A DNA stretch of 12,547 nt from positions 1 to 12,547 of the forward strand of contig CACZOG010000111.1 in NCBI GenBank assembly GCA_902782715.1. The letters run 5' to 3'. The notes beneath the pieces were generated by a model. The model was not told the origin of the DNA, searched no databases, and saw only the letters and a list, made by a program, of their open reading frames with translations. A program made the position numbers and the translations under genes. The stretch's first letter is position 1; every line of letters begins with the position of its first letter. Shown here piece after piece: positions 1 to 7,726 of the stretch. The stretch comes from an uncultured Lachnospiraceae bacterium. GTDB taxonomy: Bacteria; Bacillota; Clostridia; Lachnospirales; Lachnospiraceae.

Positions 1-607
1 CTTCAAGGTAACAGGTACTACAGACGGTATCACAGCTATTCAGATGGATATCAAGATCCACGGTCTTACAAGACCCATCGTTGAAGGCGCTATCGCAAGA
101 TGTCGTGAAGCAAGACTTTTCATCATGGATAACTGCATGAAGAAAGCTATTGCAGAGCCCAGAAAAGAGATCAGCAAATACGCTCCCAAGATCGTTCAGA
201 TCTCCATCGATCCCGATAAGATCGGTGATGTTGTCGGACAGAAGGGAAAGACGATCAATGAGATCATCGCCCGCACAGGCGTTAAGATCGATATTACCGA
301 TGACGGCAAGGTTGGCGTATGCGGTACAGATATCGACAAGATCAACGAAGCGATCAATATGATCAATACCATCGTGACTGATTACGAGGAAGGTCAGATC
401 CTTAAGGGTGTTGTTGTTTCCATCAAGGAATTCGGCGCATTCGTAGAATTTGCTCCCGGAAAAGAAGGCATGGTTCACATCTCTAAGATTGCAAAACAGA
501 GGATCGAGCATGTAGAAGATGTTCTTACGCTTGGCGATAAAGTTACCGTTAAGTGCATGGGCAAAGACAAGATGGGCAGAATGAGCTTCTCCATCAAGGA
601 TGTCTAA
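1..607 (+). CDS. pnp: Polyribonucleotide nucleotidyltransferase (PNPase), C-terminal part
   Basis: This is the 3' end of a gene that begins upstream of the window; the reading frame is open from base 2 and gives about 201 residues before the TAA at 605-607. PNPase is a phosphorolytic 3'-5' exoribonuclease that works in RNA turnover, usually as a trimer. Visible parts are the end of the second RNase PH-like core (residues reading TDGITAIQMDIKIHG), a linker helix, a KH domain with the GxxG loop GQKG at bases 236-247, and an S1 RNA-binding domain from about base 395 (GQILKGVVVSIKEFGAFVEF, then EGMVHISKIA). The protein ends right after the S1 domain, with no long tail. A strong terminator follows, so this is the last gene of its transcript. 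Identity is secure; only the upstream extent is unseen. Confidence 0.96.
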   Translation, partial: FKVTGTTDGITAIQMDIKIHGLTRPIVEGAIARCREARLFIMDNCMKKAIAEPRKEISKYAPKIVQISIDPDKIGDVVGQKGKTINEIIARTGVKIDITDDGKVGVCGTDIDKINEAINMINTIVTDYEEGQILKGVVVSIKEFGAFVEFAPGKEGMVHISKIAKQRIEHVEDVLTLGDKVTVKCMGKDKMGRMSFSIKDV

Positions 608-630
608 AATGATCATTTAACTTAAGTATG

Positions 631-660
631 AAAAGCTGCAGTTTATACTGCAGCTTTTTT
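631..660 (+). terminator. Intrinsic terminator after pnp
   Basis: A perfect 12-base-pair inverted repeat (631-642 pairs with 647-658) encloses the four-base loop TTAT, and the T run continues to base 660. It starts 24 bases after the pnp stop. The outer four pairs are A-T, so the effective stem is the GC-containing inner part GCTGCAGT/ACTGCAGC followed by six T residues. This is the only convincing rho-independent terminator in the window. Confidence 0.9.
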
Positions 661-705
661 GATTATCTCAATATTCTAAAATCCCTTTTTCATCTTATGA
701 TCCTA

Positions 706-714
706 TGATAAAAT
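706..714 (+). promoter_or_regulatory. Candidate extended -10 promoter for the lipoprotein gene at 796
   Basis: The gap between the pnp terminator and the next gene contains TGA-TAAAAT (706-714), an extended -10 box for the housekeeping sigma factor. At the 17-base distance the -35 position holds only TTTTTC (686-691), a poor match, so the call rests on the extended -10. The same 13-base string TGATAAAATAAAT recurs at 9136-9148 before the nusB operon. Transcription would start near 721, leaving a leader of about 75 bases. The rest of this gap shows only a weak 5-bp hairpin (764-779) just before the ribosome binding site. Confidence 0.4.
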
Positions 715-795
715 AAATATGTTATTGTATACAGACAGACCATAGAATTACGCTTCTTATACGTGTCTTTTATGAGACATTAAAGGAGGCAGATC

Positions 796-2241
796 ATGAA
801 AAACTTAAAATACATATTATTTTTCTTTTTGTTTGATATTTTGGTATTGACCGCTTGTTCAACGAAGACGGCTTCTTATACATATAATACGAACAGTATT
901 AAACATCCTGAAGATTTGTATATTACCCAAACAACTTATTACAGTGACAGGGTTGAGATAGATTTTAATTATAAATATTCCATGGATTATTTTACTTTCG
1001 GTACGCCCGGTGTTTCCGACTCGAAATTCGTTACCAATAAAAAAACTCTTATCATTACTACCGATTCGCCTTTGCTCATAACATCACTTAATGTGTACAA
1101 TGATTATATGCAGGCCGAGTACAGGTATTTAAACAGCGATAAGTATGCCTGCATTTACAGATATTGGGCTGACGATCTCGGATGGCTTGAAGATGAGGGT
1201 GACAAGGACAGGTTTTATACAGACGAAGAGAAGAAACAGATAAAAGAAATTCAGGATGAACTCGCCGAAAGACGAAAGTTTGCAGAGATAGAAGACGAAG
1301 AAGTATTTCAGATACTTAAAGGGAAATGGGTGGCCGACAACGGTGAATATTTTGACATATTCGAACATGAGGATCACCACGGATTTCTTCATTATATGCC
1401 AAATGTGAAAGGCGGATTTGAGGAATGGCCTTATATAACCATGTATAAAGTCGATGAAGCTGCCGGAAAATACGGGATGAATTATTCTGAAGGCTGGGGT
1501 GTGAATGTTGATTACGATGTCATACTCTCAGAGGACCATAATTCTTTTATTTACGAAACCAATACATTTTACAGGGCAGATGAGGATTTATGGGCAGATG
1601 TAGATATAAGATATATTCACCCGATACAGATACTTTTTGAAAATTCGGATATATGGGATTTTACTGAAGAAGAAGCTGATGACGTATCGGATGAGGATGA
1701 TTTGAATGTAACAGATACCGATGACGTACCGGATGAAAATGATCCGAATGAAATGTCTTCGGATTCCGATGTGAAAACTGTCGCAGAAGGAATAAAATAT
1801 GCCGTTACCGATCTTGATGACAACGGTTGTCCCGAGATAATAGTTTCGGGACATACGGGCGACGAACAGATCGGTTATTCGTATATTTACGAAGTTAAAG
1901 AAGACGGAACTATAAAACCGATCAATTCAAATTCGTTAAAAGACCGTGCATTTTTGGAATATCCTCCGAATCTTTATCTGACGGATTCATGTGAGAGAGT
2001 TTCAACTCCCGAAGGCTATAAATATGTCGTATATGCGAGTGCCGATCAGGGATATGACGTATTTTTAAAGAAAAATTACCTTTTATCGATACAATACGAT
2101 TCGGCTGTTATAGAAAAGGATAACAGTGCCGATCTGCCGGGATATCATGATACGGTTAATTTCTTCTGGTTTGATGATATCACATTAGAAAACATGGCTG
2201 AATCGATAAGAGTATTTACGGATATCGAAGAGATCGAATAA
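796..2241 (+). CDS. Putative multidomain lipoprotein of unknown function
   Basis: A 481-residue exported protein. The ATG at 796 follows AAAGGAGG at 782-789, so the start is secure. Residues 1-21 form a lipoprotein signal peptide: a short basic start, a Phe/Leu-rich core and the lipobox LTAC with C21 as the lipidation site. The mature protein seems modular: an aromatic, beta-rich section (about 35-130), a charged helix (about 143-172), a second beta-rich section that opens with LKGKWV (from about 173), an acidic Asp/Glu linker (about 291-325) built from a 14-residue tandem repeat, and a C-terminal domain containing DLDDNGCPEIIV. That last motif (D339, D341, N343) resembles the calcium-binding DxDxNG loops of EF-hand or FG-GAP/VCBS-type repeats, but a single copy proves nothing. 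I do not recognise the family. deoB follows after 23 bases and is probably co-transcribed; no functional link is evident. Confidence 0.8.
   Translation: MKNLKYILFFFLFDILVLTACSTKTASYTYNTNSIKHPEDLYITQTTYYSDRVEIDFNYKYSMDYFTFGTPGVSDSKFVTNKKTLIITTDSPLLITSLNVYNDYMQAEYRYLNSDKYACIYRYWADDLGWLEDEGDKDRFYTDEEKKQIKEIQDELAERRKFAEIEDEEVFQILKGKWVADNGEYFDIFEHEDHHGFLHYMPNVKGGFEEWPYITMYKVDEAAGKYGMNYSEGWGVNVDYDVILSEDHNSFIYETNTFYRADEDLWADVDIRYIHPIQILFENSDIWDFTEEEADDVSDEDDLNVTDTDDVPDENDPNEMSSDSDVKTVAEGIKYAVTDLDDNGCPEIIVSGHTGDEQIGYSYIYEVKEDGTIKPINSNSLKDRAFLEYPPNLYLTDSCERVSTPEGYKYVVYASADQGYDVFLKKNYLLSIQYDSAVIEKDNSADLPGYHDTVNFFWFDDITLENMAESIRVFTDIEEIE
1678..1761 (+). repeat. Imperfect 42-base tandem repeat encoding an acidic linker
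   Basis: Two adjacent 42-base units (1678-1719 and 1720-1761) lie within the lipoprotein gene. The first 31 bases of each match closely, both beginning GATGACGTA and continuing CGGATGA; the last bases have diverged. They encode 14-residue units DDVSDEDDLNVTDT and DDVPDENDPNEMSS. This looks like an in-frame duplication lengthening a flexible acidic spacer between two folded domains. Confidence 0.75.
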
Positions 2242-2264
2242 ACAGAATAATTCAGGGGGTCTTT

Positions 2265-3485
2265 ATGAAAAGAGTATTTCTTATAATTTTGGACAGTTTC
2301 GGAATCGGAGAAGAACCCGATGCCGATCTGTTCGGTGATGTGGGTTCTGATACAATTAAAACCTGTTCCCAAAGTCCATTCTTTGACATGCCCAATATGG
2401 CGAAACTGGGTTTGTTTAATATTGACGGTGTTGACTGCGGCTTTACAAACAAAGACTTCGGCTCTTTGAATGATGAGGAAAAGAAATATTATACAGATAT
2501 AAAAGAAAAAGTTTCATCAGGTTCGTTTGATGCTCTGATTGCCCGTATGAGAGAAAGATCAATGGGCAAGGATACGACTATCGGCCACTGGGAGATAGCA
2601 GGTATGGTTTCTCCAAAACCCATGCCCACATATCCGAACGGATTCCCCAAAGAAGTAATTGAAGAATTTGAAAAAAGAACCGGAAGAAAAGTGATAGTTA
2701 ATGCCACATATTCGGGAACCAAAGTAATTGCGGATTACGGTGATGAACATGTTAAAACCGGTGCTCTGATCGTATATACATCAGCAGACTCTGTATTTCA
2801 GATCGCGGCTCACGAAGAAGTTGTTCCCCTTGAACAGCTTTATGAATACTGTAGGATCGCAAGAGATATCCTTCAGGGTGAGCACGGTGTGGGAAGGGTA
2901 ATTGCAAGACCATTCTTAGGAGAGAGCGGAAACTATTACAGAACTCCCCATCGTCATGATTTTTCACTTATCCCTCCGAGAGATACCATGTTAAATATCT
3001 TAAAAAATGCAGGAAAAGATGTTCTTTCCGTCGGAAAGATCTATGATATTTTTGCAGGAAGCGGTATTACGGATTACGTATATACGGAGTCTAATGAAGA
3101 CGGGATCAATAAAACACTTAAATGGATGGACAGGGATTTTAACGGTCTCTGTTTTACCAATCTTGTTGACTTTGATATGGTCTACGGTCACAGAAGAGAT
3201 ATTGACGGTTACGCAAAGGCACTTTCATATTTTGACGAAAGACTTCCCGAACTTCTTTCAAAACTTTCGGATGATGACTGTCTGATGATCACGGCGGATC
3301 ACGGATGCGATCCCGGATTTACGAAGACTACGGATCATACAAGAGAATACATTCCTTTTATCTGCTTCGGAAAGAATATAAAACCGATGAACATGGGTAC
3401 GAGAGAAACTTTTGCGGATATAGGAAGTACTGTACTTGATCTGCTTGGTGTAAAAGGCAGTCTTGACGGAGTATCGATGATTTAA
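2265..3485 (+). CDS. deoB: Phosphopentomutase
   Basis: A 406-residue enzyme that interconverts ribose-1-phosphate and ribose-5-phosphate (and the deoxy forms), linking nucleoside salvage to the pentose phosphate pathway in the cytoplasm. It belongs to the alkaline phosphatase superfamily. The family's two-metal site and catalytic residue are all visible: D10 in the N-terminal IILDSFGIGE, T104 in GKDTTIGHWE (equivalent to the phosphorylated Thr85 of the Bacillus cereus enzyme), D304 and H309 in VDFDMVYGHRRD, D345 and H346 in ITADHG, and H358 in TDHTRE. The cap domain carries YTSADSVFQIAAHEEVVP. Length is normal. The ATG at 2265 is preceded by CAGGGGGT (2253-2260). It lies 23 bases after the lipoprotein gene, away from the nucleoside phosphorylase genes it often accompanies. 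Nothing suggests loss of function. Confidence 0.97.
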   Translation: MKRVFLIILDSFGIGEEPDADLFGDVGSDTIKTCSQSPFFDMPNMAKLGLFNIDGVDCGFTNKDFGSLNDEEKKYYTDIKEKVSSGSFDALIARMRERSMGKDTTIGHWEIAGMVSPKPMPTYPNGFPKEVIEEFEKRTGRKVIVNATYSGTKVIADYGDEHVKTGALIVYTSADSVFQIAAHEEVVPLEQLYEYCRIARDILQGEHGVGRVIARPFLGESGNYYRTPHRHDFSLIPPRDTMLNILKNAGKDVLSVGKIYDIFAGSGITDYVYTESNEDGINKTLKWMDRDFNGLCFTNLVDFDMVYGHRRDIDGYAKALSYFDERLPELLSKLSDDDCLMITADHGCDPGFTKTTDHTREYIPFICFGKNIKPMNMGTRETFADIGSTVLDLLGVKGSLDGVSMI

Positions 3486-3564
3486 TAAAAATATAAATAT
3501 AAGCAGCTTAACATTAAAACGGTAAATCGGGATTTTTGTTTATCTTATCGAGGCTTAGTAAAAC

Positions 3565-3570
3565 AGGAGG
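3565..3570 (+). promoter_or_regulatory. Ribosome binding site that fixes the start of the first paralogous lipoprotein
   Basis: AGGAGG sits seven bases before the ATG at 3578. An in-frame TTG at 3536 would add 14 residues but lacks a Shine-Dalgarno sequence and would place extra residues before a well-formed signal peptide. The 92-base gap after deoB (3486-3577) shows no clear promoter or terminator. Confidence 0.85.
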
Positions 3571-3577
3571 TATACGG

Positions 3578-4771
3578 ATGACAAAAAAGATTTACTTGAA
3601 ATTTGCAGCGTGGGTTTGTGTTTGGTTTGTTGGAGTTAATTTCTTAGTCGCTTGCGGTGAACCCAAAACAGTGACGAATTATCCCAATCCCAAGTTTACC
3701 GTTGAATATGTTACAGATAATAAAACTGCCACTTCTCAAAGCGGTTCTCCCGATTACGGCAGTTTCTTTGATGATAATAAAGATCCTTTTGATTCAAGGG
3801 GACAATTTGTCTATAATCCCCTTGCTTTCAGGCGTGGTGAGAGAGAATTATATCTTGATTCTCCCGTTGTTGTTGCTGTTGCCACGCAGATACTGCTTGC
3901 CGTGAATGAGGCCAAAGATCAGATGATCCTTCAGCTTGACGAAGAGATTGACGAAGATATTTTTTTCGAAGCGTACGAACTGGCTGCAAGAACAAATCCT
4001 CTGGTATATATAGCTGATTTCGAAACGGACGACAATAAGCAGTATTTTATTTCTTATGCGGATTATTTTTCCATGATGAATGATAACGGAATAATGAGCG
4101 ATAAGGTGATAGAACACGATTTTGAATCTGAAATAAAAGTTTTCAGATCATTTATCACGAATGCGATCAACGATAACGTTTCTGTTTACGATTCCCAAAT
4201 GGAACAGGCAAGAAAAATATATAAATTCATGCTGGAAAATTTCGCTGTAATTGATGATAACGAATTCTATTATTATGTGCCTTCATATGATCCTTCTGAA
4301 GAAGCACACAGGACGATTTTTATGTCCGATGTTCTTAATCACTATCCTCTGGGTGAATTGTATCCACATGAGTTTATGCAGTTATACAGGTTTTTCCTTA
4401 CTCAGCTTAATATAGACTGTATCTGCCAGACGGCATACGGAACGTGTGTAAAAGAAGAGTATATTGATATGATCCCCGATACTTATATCTCGAATAATGA
4501 ATTGTTCGTATGCGTTATATCCTCTGACAATAAGAAGTATATATGCAATTTTTATTATGACTATCTTGAGTGTAAAAGGATGATAGAAAAAGGGATCGAT
4601 TATGAATGTAACTGCAGATATTTCGGTTTAAGTTACGATACTTTTAAAAAATCATTTGCAAGTGAATATCTGGCTTATCCGTCCGGTCTTGAAGCAGACT
4701 GGAATGAACCCAACCCGGTATGTGAAGAAGATTATAAAATGACAGATGAAAACACTGAGACTAAAGAATAA
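3578..4771 (+). CDS. Putative lipoprotein with a degenerate transglutaminase-like fold (first paralog)
   Basis: A 397-residue protein starting at the ATG at 3578. Residues 1-26 are a lipoprotein signal peptide with lipobox LVAC (C26 lipidated), so it should be anchored on the outer face of the membrane. It is clearly paralogous to the next gene: both share KTVTxYP after the lipobox, a GxFVYxP stretch, NPxxYIA (around P141), ARKIYKFM (211-218), LYRFFLTQ (from 269), YICN (321-324) and CxCxxFGLS (from 344). By eye it also aligns with the transglutaminase-like protein at 7727, but the catalytic Cys, His and Asp positions appear as P263, about E308 and C323, so it should not be an active transglutaminase. 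Cysteines C290, C323, C344 and C346 are conserved in the paralog. It could instead be a scaffold, a binding protein or simply an unknown fold. Lipoprotein status and paralogy are firm; the fold is inference. Confidence 0.75.
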   Translation: MTKKIYLKFAAWVCVWFVGVNFLVACGEPKTVTNYPNPKFTVEYVTDNKTATSQSGSPDYGSFFDDNKDPFDSRGQFVYNPLAFRRGERELYLDSPVVVAVATQILLAVNEAKDQMILQLDEEIDEDIFFEAYELAARTNPLVYIADFETDDNKQYFISYADYFSMMNDNGIMSDKVIEHDFESEIKVFRSFITNAINDNVSVYDSQMEQARKIYKFMLENFAVIDDNEFYYYVPSYDPSEEAHRTIFMSDVLNHYPLGELYPHEFMQLYRFFLTQLNIDCICQTAYGTCVKEEYIDMIPDTYISNNELFVCVISSDNKKYICNFYYDYLECKRMIEKGIDYECNCRYFGLSYDTFKKSFASEYLAYPSGLEADWNEPNPVCEEDYKMTDENTETKE

Positions 4772-4782
4772 GGACAGTTAAG

Positions 4783-4798
4783 ATGATCATTTGATCAT
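4783..4798 (+). repeat. Short palindrome between the two paralogous lipoprotein genes
   Basis: A 7-base inverted repeat ATGATCA / TGATCAT surrounds a two-base centre, in the 66-base gap between the paralogs. It is AT-rich and has no T run, so it is not an intrinsic terminator. An operator half-site pair is possible, but nothing else in the sequence supports it. The gap shows no clear promoter. Confidence 0.35.
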
Positions 4799-4826
4799 AT
4801 GGTCATGAGTCTTAGAAGAGAGACAG

Positions 4827-4832
4827 AGGGGG
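4827..4832 (+). promoter_or_regulatory. Ribosome binding site that fixes the start of the second paralogous lipoprotein
   Basis: AGGGGG lies five bases before the ATG at 4838. A longer reading from the ATG at 4799 would add 13 residues, has no ribosome binding site and would start inside the palindromic region. Starting at 4838 gives MTNK, matching the MTKK start of the upstream paralog and putting both lipobox cysteines at residue 26. Confidence 0.85.
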
Positions 4833-4837
4833 ATATA

Positions 4838-6019
4838 ATGACAAATAAATTCAGTTTGCGAATTGCCGCATGTATAAGCATTGCTTTACTTTTACTCAAT
4901 ACGATAACAGCATGCAGTAAAGTTAAGACGGTAACCGATTATCCGGTCAATGAAACTGTTTCTGCGTCTGAAGATGAAGGAAAGAAAAATGTATTTAGTA
5001 TTAAAGAAGATGAGAACGAAGAACCTGATTTTACAAAGTTTAATAATGCGGAACCTTTTAACGAGGACGGAGAATTTGTTTATGATCCGACTGCATTAAG
5101 ACCCGGCCTTGACAGTGTTCTTGCTAATGACAATTTAAGTCTTCTTCTTGCCAAAGAGATATTAAAGACAATAAGCGAAGGCGGCGATACTTTTGAAATG
5201 AATCTGGAAACGAATATTCCTCAGGTTATATTTGACAGGGCATACAAACTTGCCTGCGTTTCGAATCCGATCGCATATATTGCAGAGTTTCAGACTGATG
5301 ATTACAGAACTTTTACGATAAGTTATCCGGATTATTTCGATCAGATCAACGAAGAAGGTATTTACGAATATACCGGCAAAGTACATGATATGGCAGACGA
5401 AATGCCCGGTTTCGAATATTTTATAACGAATACGATAAACGATAATGTTTTCGCTGACGATACCGAAACGGAAAAGGCAAGAAAAATATATAAATTCATG
5501 ATAGAAAAATACAGCATACTGGATGATTACAGTAATGTTGAGATCGATCCCGAAAGTAATATGGGGACAGAACATAATGACGTTTTAAAGCATTATGAAA
5601 CCGATGCATTATATCGTAATGAGTTTATTATGTTATACAGATTCTTTCTGACGCAAATGAATATTCAATCTGTTTATTCAGTCTGTATTGCCGATTGTCA
5701 GGTCGATCATATTAAGGAATTATTTTACGAAAGTCAGTTTGTTTCTCCTGATGAACTGGGAGTACAGTTTCTTGAATTTATCTATATCTTTACTGACGGA
5801 AATACTTATATCTGCAATCCGTATTACGAATCTCTTGAATATAGATATGATCAAAGCAGGGGTCATGACAAGGGATGTGAATGTAAATTCTTCGGCCTAA
5901 GCAGGAAAACATTTGATGAGACAGCGAATACAGACGGAGGATTCGCCGTGCCCGGTGATTATGAAGATTTTAACAATGCTTTTCCGGAACCTGAAGAAGA
6001 TTATATAATTCCCGAATAA
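4838..6019 (+). CDS. Putative lipoprotein with a degenerate transglutaminase-like fold (second paralog)
   Basis: A 393-residue sister of the preceding protein, 66 bases downstream and probably in the same transcript. Signal peptide 1-26 ends in lipobox ITAC (C26). A low-complexity acidic and Ser-rich spacer follows, then the shared region: GEFVYDPTALRPG, an N-terminal helical section around SNPIAYIAEF (S142-P144), ARKIYKFM (214-221), LYRFFLTQMNI (from 266), YICN (324-327) and CECKFFGLS (from 347). Both paralogs keep a 26-base identical DNA run over the ARKIYKFM motif (5475-5500 here, 4206-4231 in the first copy), consistent with an older tandem duplication. The transglutaminase catalytic positions appear as R260, about F311 and C326, so none of the triad is kept. 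C287, C326, C347 and C349 match the four conserved cysteines of the first copy. No function can be assigned from sequence alone. Confidence 0.75.
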   Translation: MTNKFSLRIAACISIALLLLNTITACSKVKTVTDYPVNETVSASEDEGKKNVFSIKEDENEEPDFTKFNNAEPFNEDGEFVYDPTALRPGLDSVLANDNLSLLLAKEILKTISEGGDTFEMNLETNIPQVIFDRAYKLACVSNPIAYIAEFQTDDYRTFTISYPDYFDQINEEGIYEYTGKVHDMADEMPGFEYFITNTINDNVFADDTETEKARKIYKFMIEKYSILDDYSNVEIDPESNMGTEHNDVLKHYETDALYRNEFIMLYRFFLTQMNIQSVYSVCIADCQVDHIKELFYESQFVSPDELGVQFLEFIYIFTDGNTYICNPYYESLEYRYDQSRGHDKGCECKFFGLSRKTFDETANTDGGFAVPGDYEDFNNAFPEPEEDYIIPE

Positions 6020-6039
6020 ACGTCATTCCTTTATTAAAC

Positions 6040-6068
6040 TTGAATTTTAATTAGATATTTAGTATTAT
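6040..6068 (+). promoter_or_regulatory. Candidate housekeeping promoter upstream of prfC
   Basis: TTGAAT (6040-6045) and TATTAT (6063-6068) are separated by exactly 17 bases in the AT-rich 111-base gap before prfC, a good match to the vegetative sigma consensus. Transcription would begin near 6075, giving a leader of about 55 bases. There is no terminator between the preceding lipoprotein gene and this point, so readthrough is also possible. Confidence 0.5.
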
Positions 6069-6130
6069 GTATTCTCGGTGATATTTGAAAATATACAAGT
6101 TTACATAATATTTTGAAAGAGAGAATCAAA

Positions 6131-7726
6131 GTGGGTCAGTTTGATAAAGAAATAAACAGAAGAAGAACGTTTGCGATCATCTCGCATCCCGATGCAGGTA
6201 AAACAACTCTTACCGAGAAATTCCTTTTATACGGAGGAGCGATCAACCTTGCCGGTTCGGTTAAAGGAAAAGCTACCGCAAGACATGCCGTATCCGACTG
6301 GATGGAGATCGAAAAGGAAAGAGGTATTTCCGTAACTTCATCGGTACTTCAGTTTGAATATGACGGATACTGTGTAAATATCCTTGATACTCCCGGACAC
6401 CAGGATTTCTCGGAAGATACATACAGAACTCTTATGGCTGCCGATTCCGCGGTAATGGTTATCGATGCGTCAAAAGGTGTTGAGGCACAGACAAGAAAAC
6501 TTTTTAAAGTCTGCGGAATGAGAGGCATACCCATTTTTACTTTTATCAATAAGCTCGACCGTGATGCCATGGATACGTTCGAACTGCTCGATCAGATAGA
6601 AAATGAACTCGGCATTGCAACATGCCCCATAAACTGGCCTATCGGTTCGGGTAAAGCTTTTAAGGGCGTATTTGACAGACATAACGAAAAGGTTGTTATG
6701 TTCTCGGATACCGAAAAAGGTACCAAGGAAGGAAAATCATGGGAGATCGATCTTCAGTACGAGGATCAGTTAAAAGATGCGATAGGAGAAGATGCATTTT
6801 CGACATTAAAAGACGAGATAGAACTTCTTGACGGAGCAGCTGCGGAATTTGATCTTAAAGAAGTAAGAGCAGGTAGACTTACGCCCGTATTTTTCGGTTC
6901 TGCTTTAACGAACTTCGGTGTTGAGATATTCCTTAACAACTTCCTTACAATGTCAACGACTCCGCTTCCCAGAAAAAGTGATGTCGGAATGATCGATCCT
7001 CTCGAGAATGATTTCTCTGCTTTTGTGTTCAAGATCCAGGCGAATATGAACAAGGCTCACAGAGACAGGATCGCTTTTATGAGAATCTGTTCCGGCAAGT
7101 TTGAAGCAAGCAGGGAAGTTTACCATATGCAGGGCGGCAAGTCGTTAAGACTTTCCCAGCCTCAGCAGATCATGGCCGATGACAGAAAGATACTCGATAC
7201 CGCTTATGCGGGAGATATCATCGGTGTGTTCGATCCCGGTATTTTCTCGATCGGAGATACTTTGACCGTAGCGGGAAATAAATTCAATTATGAAGGAATT
7301 CCGACATTTGCTCCCGAGCATTTTGCGAGAGTAAGACAGATGGATACCATGAAGAGAAAGCAGTTCATGAAAGGTATCACACAGATCGCCCAGGAAGGTG
7401 CGATCCAGGTATTCCAGGAATTCAATACCGGCATGGAAGAGATAATCGTCGGTGTTGTCGGTGTCCTTCAGTTTGAAGTTTTAAAATACAGACTTGAAAA
7501 CGAATATAATGTTGAGATAAGAATGGATAATCTTCCTTACGAACATATCAGATGGATAGAAAACCATGACGAGATAGATGTTGCCAAAATGACGGGTACT
7601 TCTGACATGAAGAAAGTTAAGGACATGAAAGGCAATCCTTTGCTCCTGTTTGTAAATGAATGGAGCATAGGAATGACCGTTGAGAGAAACAAAGGTCTCA
7701 TTTTATCCGAATTCGGAAGGAATTAA
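6131..7726 (+). CDS. prfC: Peptide chain release factor 3
   Basis: A 531-residue translational GTPase that frees release factors RF1 and RF2 from the ribosome after peptide release and recycles them. I place the start at the GTG at 6131, preceded by AAAGAGAG (6116-6123) with seven bases of spacing; the in-frame TTG at 6113 has no ribosome binding site. From this start the GTPase motifs are the P-loop SHPDAGKT (residues 18-25), the G2 region with GISVTSS, DTPGH (86-90) and NKLD (140-143). The segment SGKFEASREVYHMQGGK and the ending PLLLFVNEWSIGMTVERN are typical of RF3 domains II and III, which distinguishes it from EF-G and TetM-type proteins. Length matches the family. The TAA at 7724-7726 directly abuts the ATG of the next gene, suggesting translational coupling. 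Confidence 0.96.
   Translation: MGQFDKEINRRRTFAIISHPDAGKTTLTEKFLLYGGAINLAGSVKGKATARHAVSDWMEIEKERGISVTSSVLQFEYDGYCVNILDTPGHQDFSEDTYRTLMAADSAVMVIDASKGVEAQTRKLFKVCGMRGIPIFTFINKLDRDAMDTFELLDQIENELGIATCPINWPIGSGKAFKGVFDRHNEKVVMFSDTEKGTKEGKSWEIDLQYEDQLKDAIGEDAFSTLKDEIELLDGAAAEFDLKEVRAGRLTPVFFGSALTNFGVEIFLNNFLTMSTTPLPRKSDVGMIDPLENDFSAFVFKIQANMNKAHRDRIAFMRICSGKFEASREVYHMQGGKSLRLSQPQQIMADDRKILDTAYAGDIIGVFDPGIFSIGDTLTVAGNKFNYEGIPTFAPEHFARVRQMDTMKRKQFMKGITQIAQEGAIQVFQEFNTGMEEIIVGVVGVLQFEVLKYRLENEYNVEIRMDNLPYEHIRWIENHDEIDVAKMTGTSDMKKVKDMKGNPLLLFVNEWSIGMTVERNKGLILSEFGRN

Noticed and set aside
764..779. Hairpin TGTCT/AGACA just before the first lipoprotein's ribosome binding site as a possible riboswitch or attenuator
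   Set aside because: Only five base pairs with no T run and no conserved aptamer features; it is not more than chance would give.
1588..1854. Minus-strand open frames opposite the acidic region of the first lipoprotein
   Set aside because: Their composition (Ile/Tyr- or Ser-rich) simply reflects the complementary strand of Asp/Glu codons.
3536..3577. In-frame TTG start extending the first paralogous lipoprotein by 14 residues
   Set aside because: No ribosome binding site precedes it, and it would put the AGGAGG of the real start inside the coding region and disturb a good signal peptide.
4799..4837. Upstream ATG for the second paralogous lipoprotein
   Set aside because: No Shine-Dalgarno sequence; starting at 4838 gives a proper signal peptide and matches its sister gene.
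5162..5575. Long minus-strand open frame (137 codons) opposite the second paralogous lipoprotein
   Set aside because: It lies wholly inside a gene with a signal peptide and paralog support; the protein has no recognisable motif.
6085..6109. Second promoter candidate (TTGAAA with CATAAT) before prfC
   Set aside because: The spacing is only 13 bases, too short for the vegetative sigma factor; the pair at 6040-6068 fits much better.
6113..6130. TTG start for prfC
   Set aside because: No ribosome binding site; the GTG at 6131 has AAAGAGAG at good spacing and gives a typical RF3 length.
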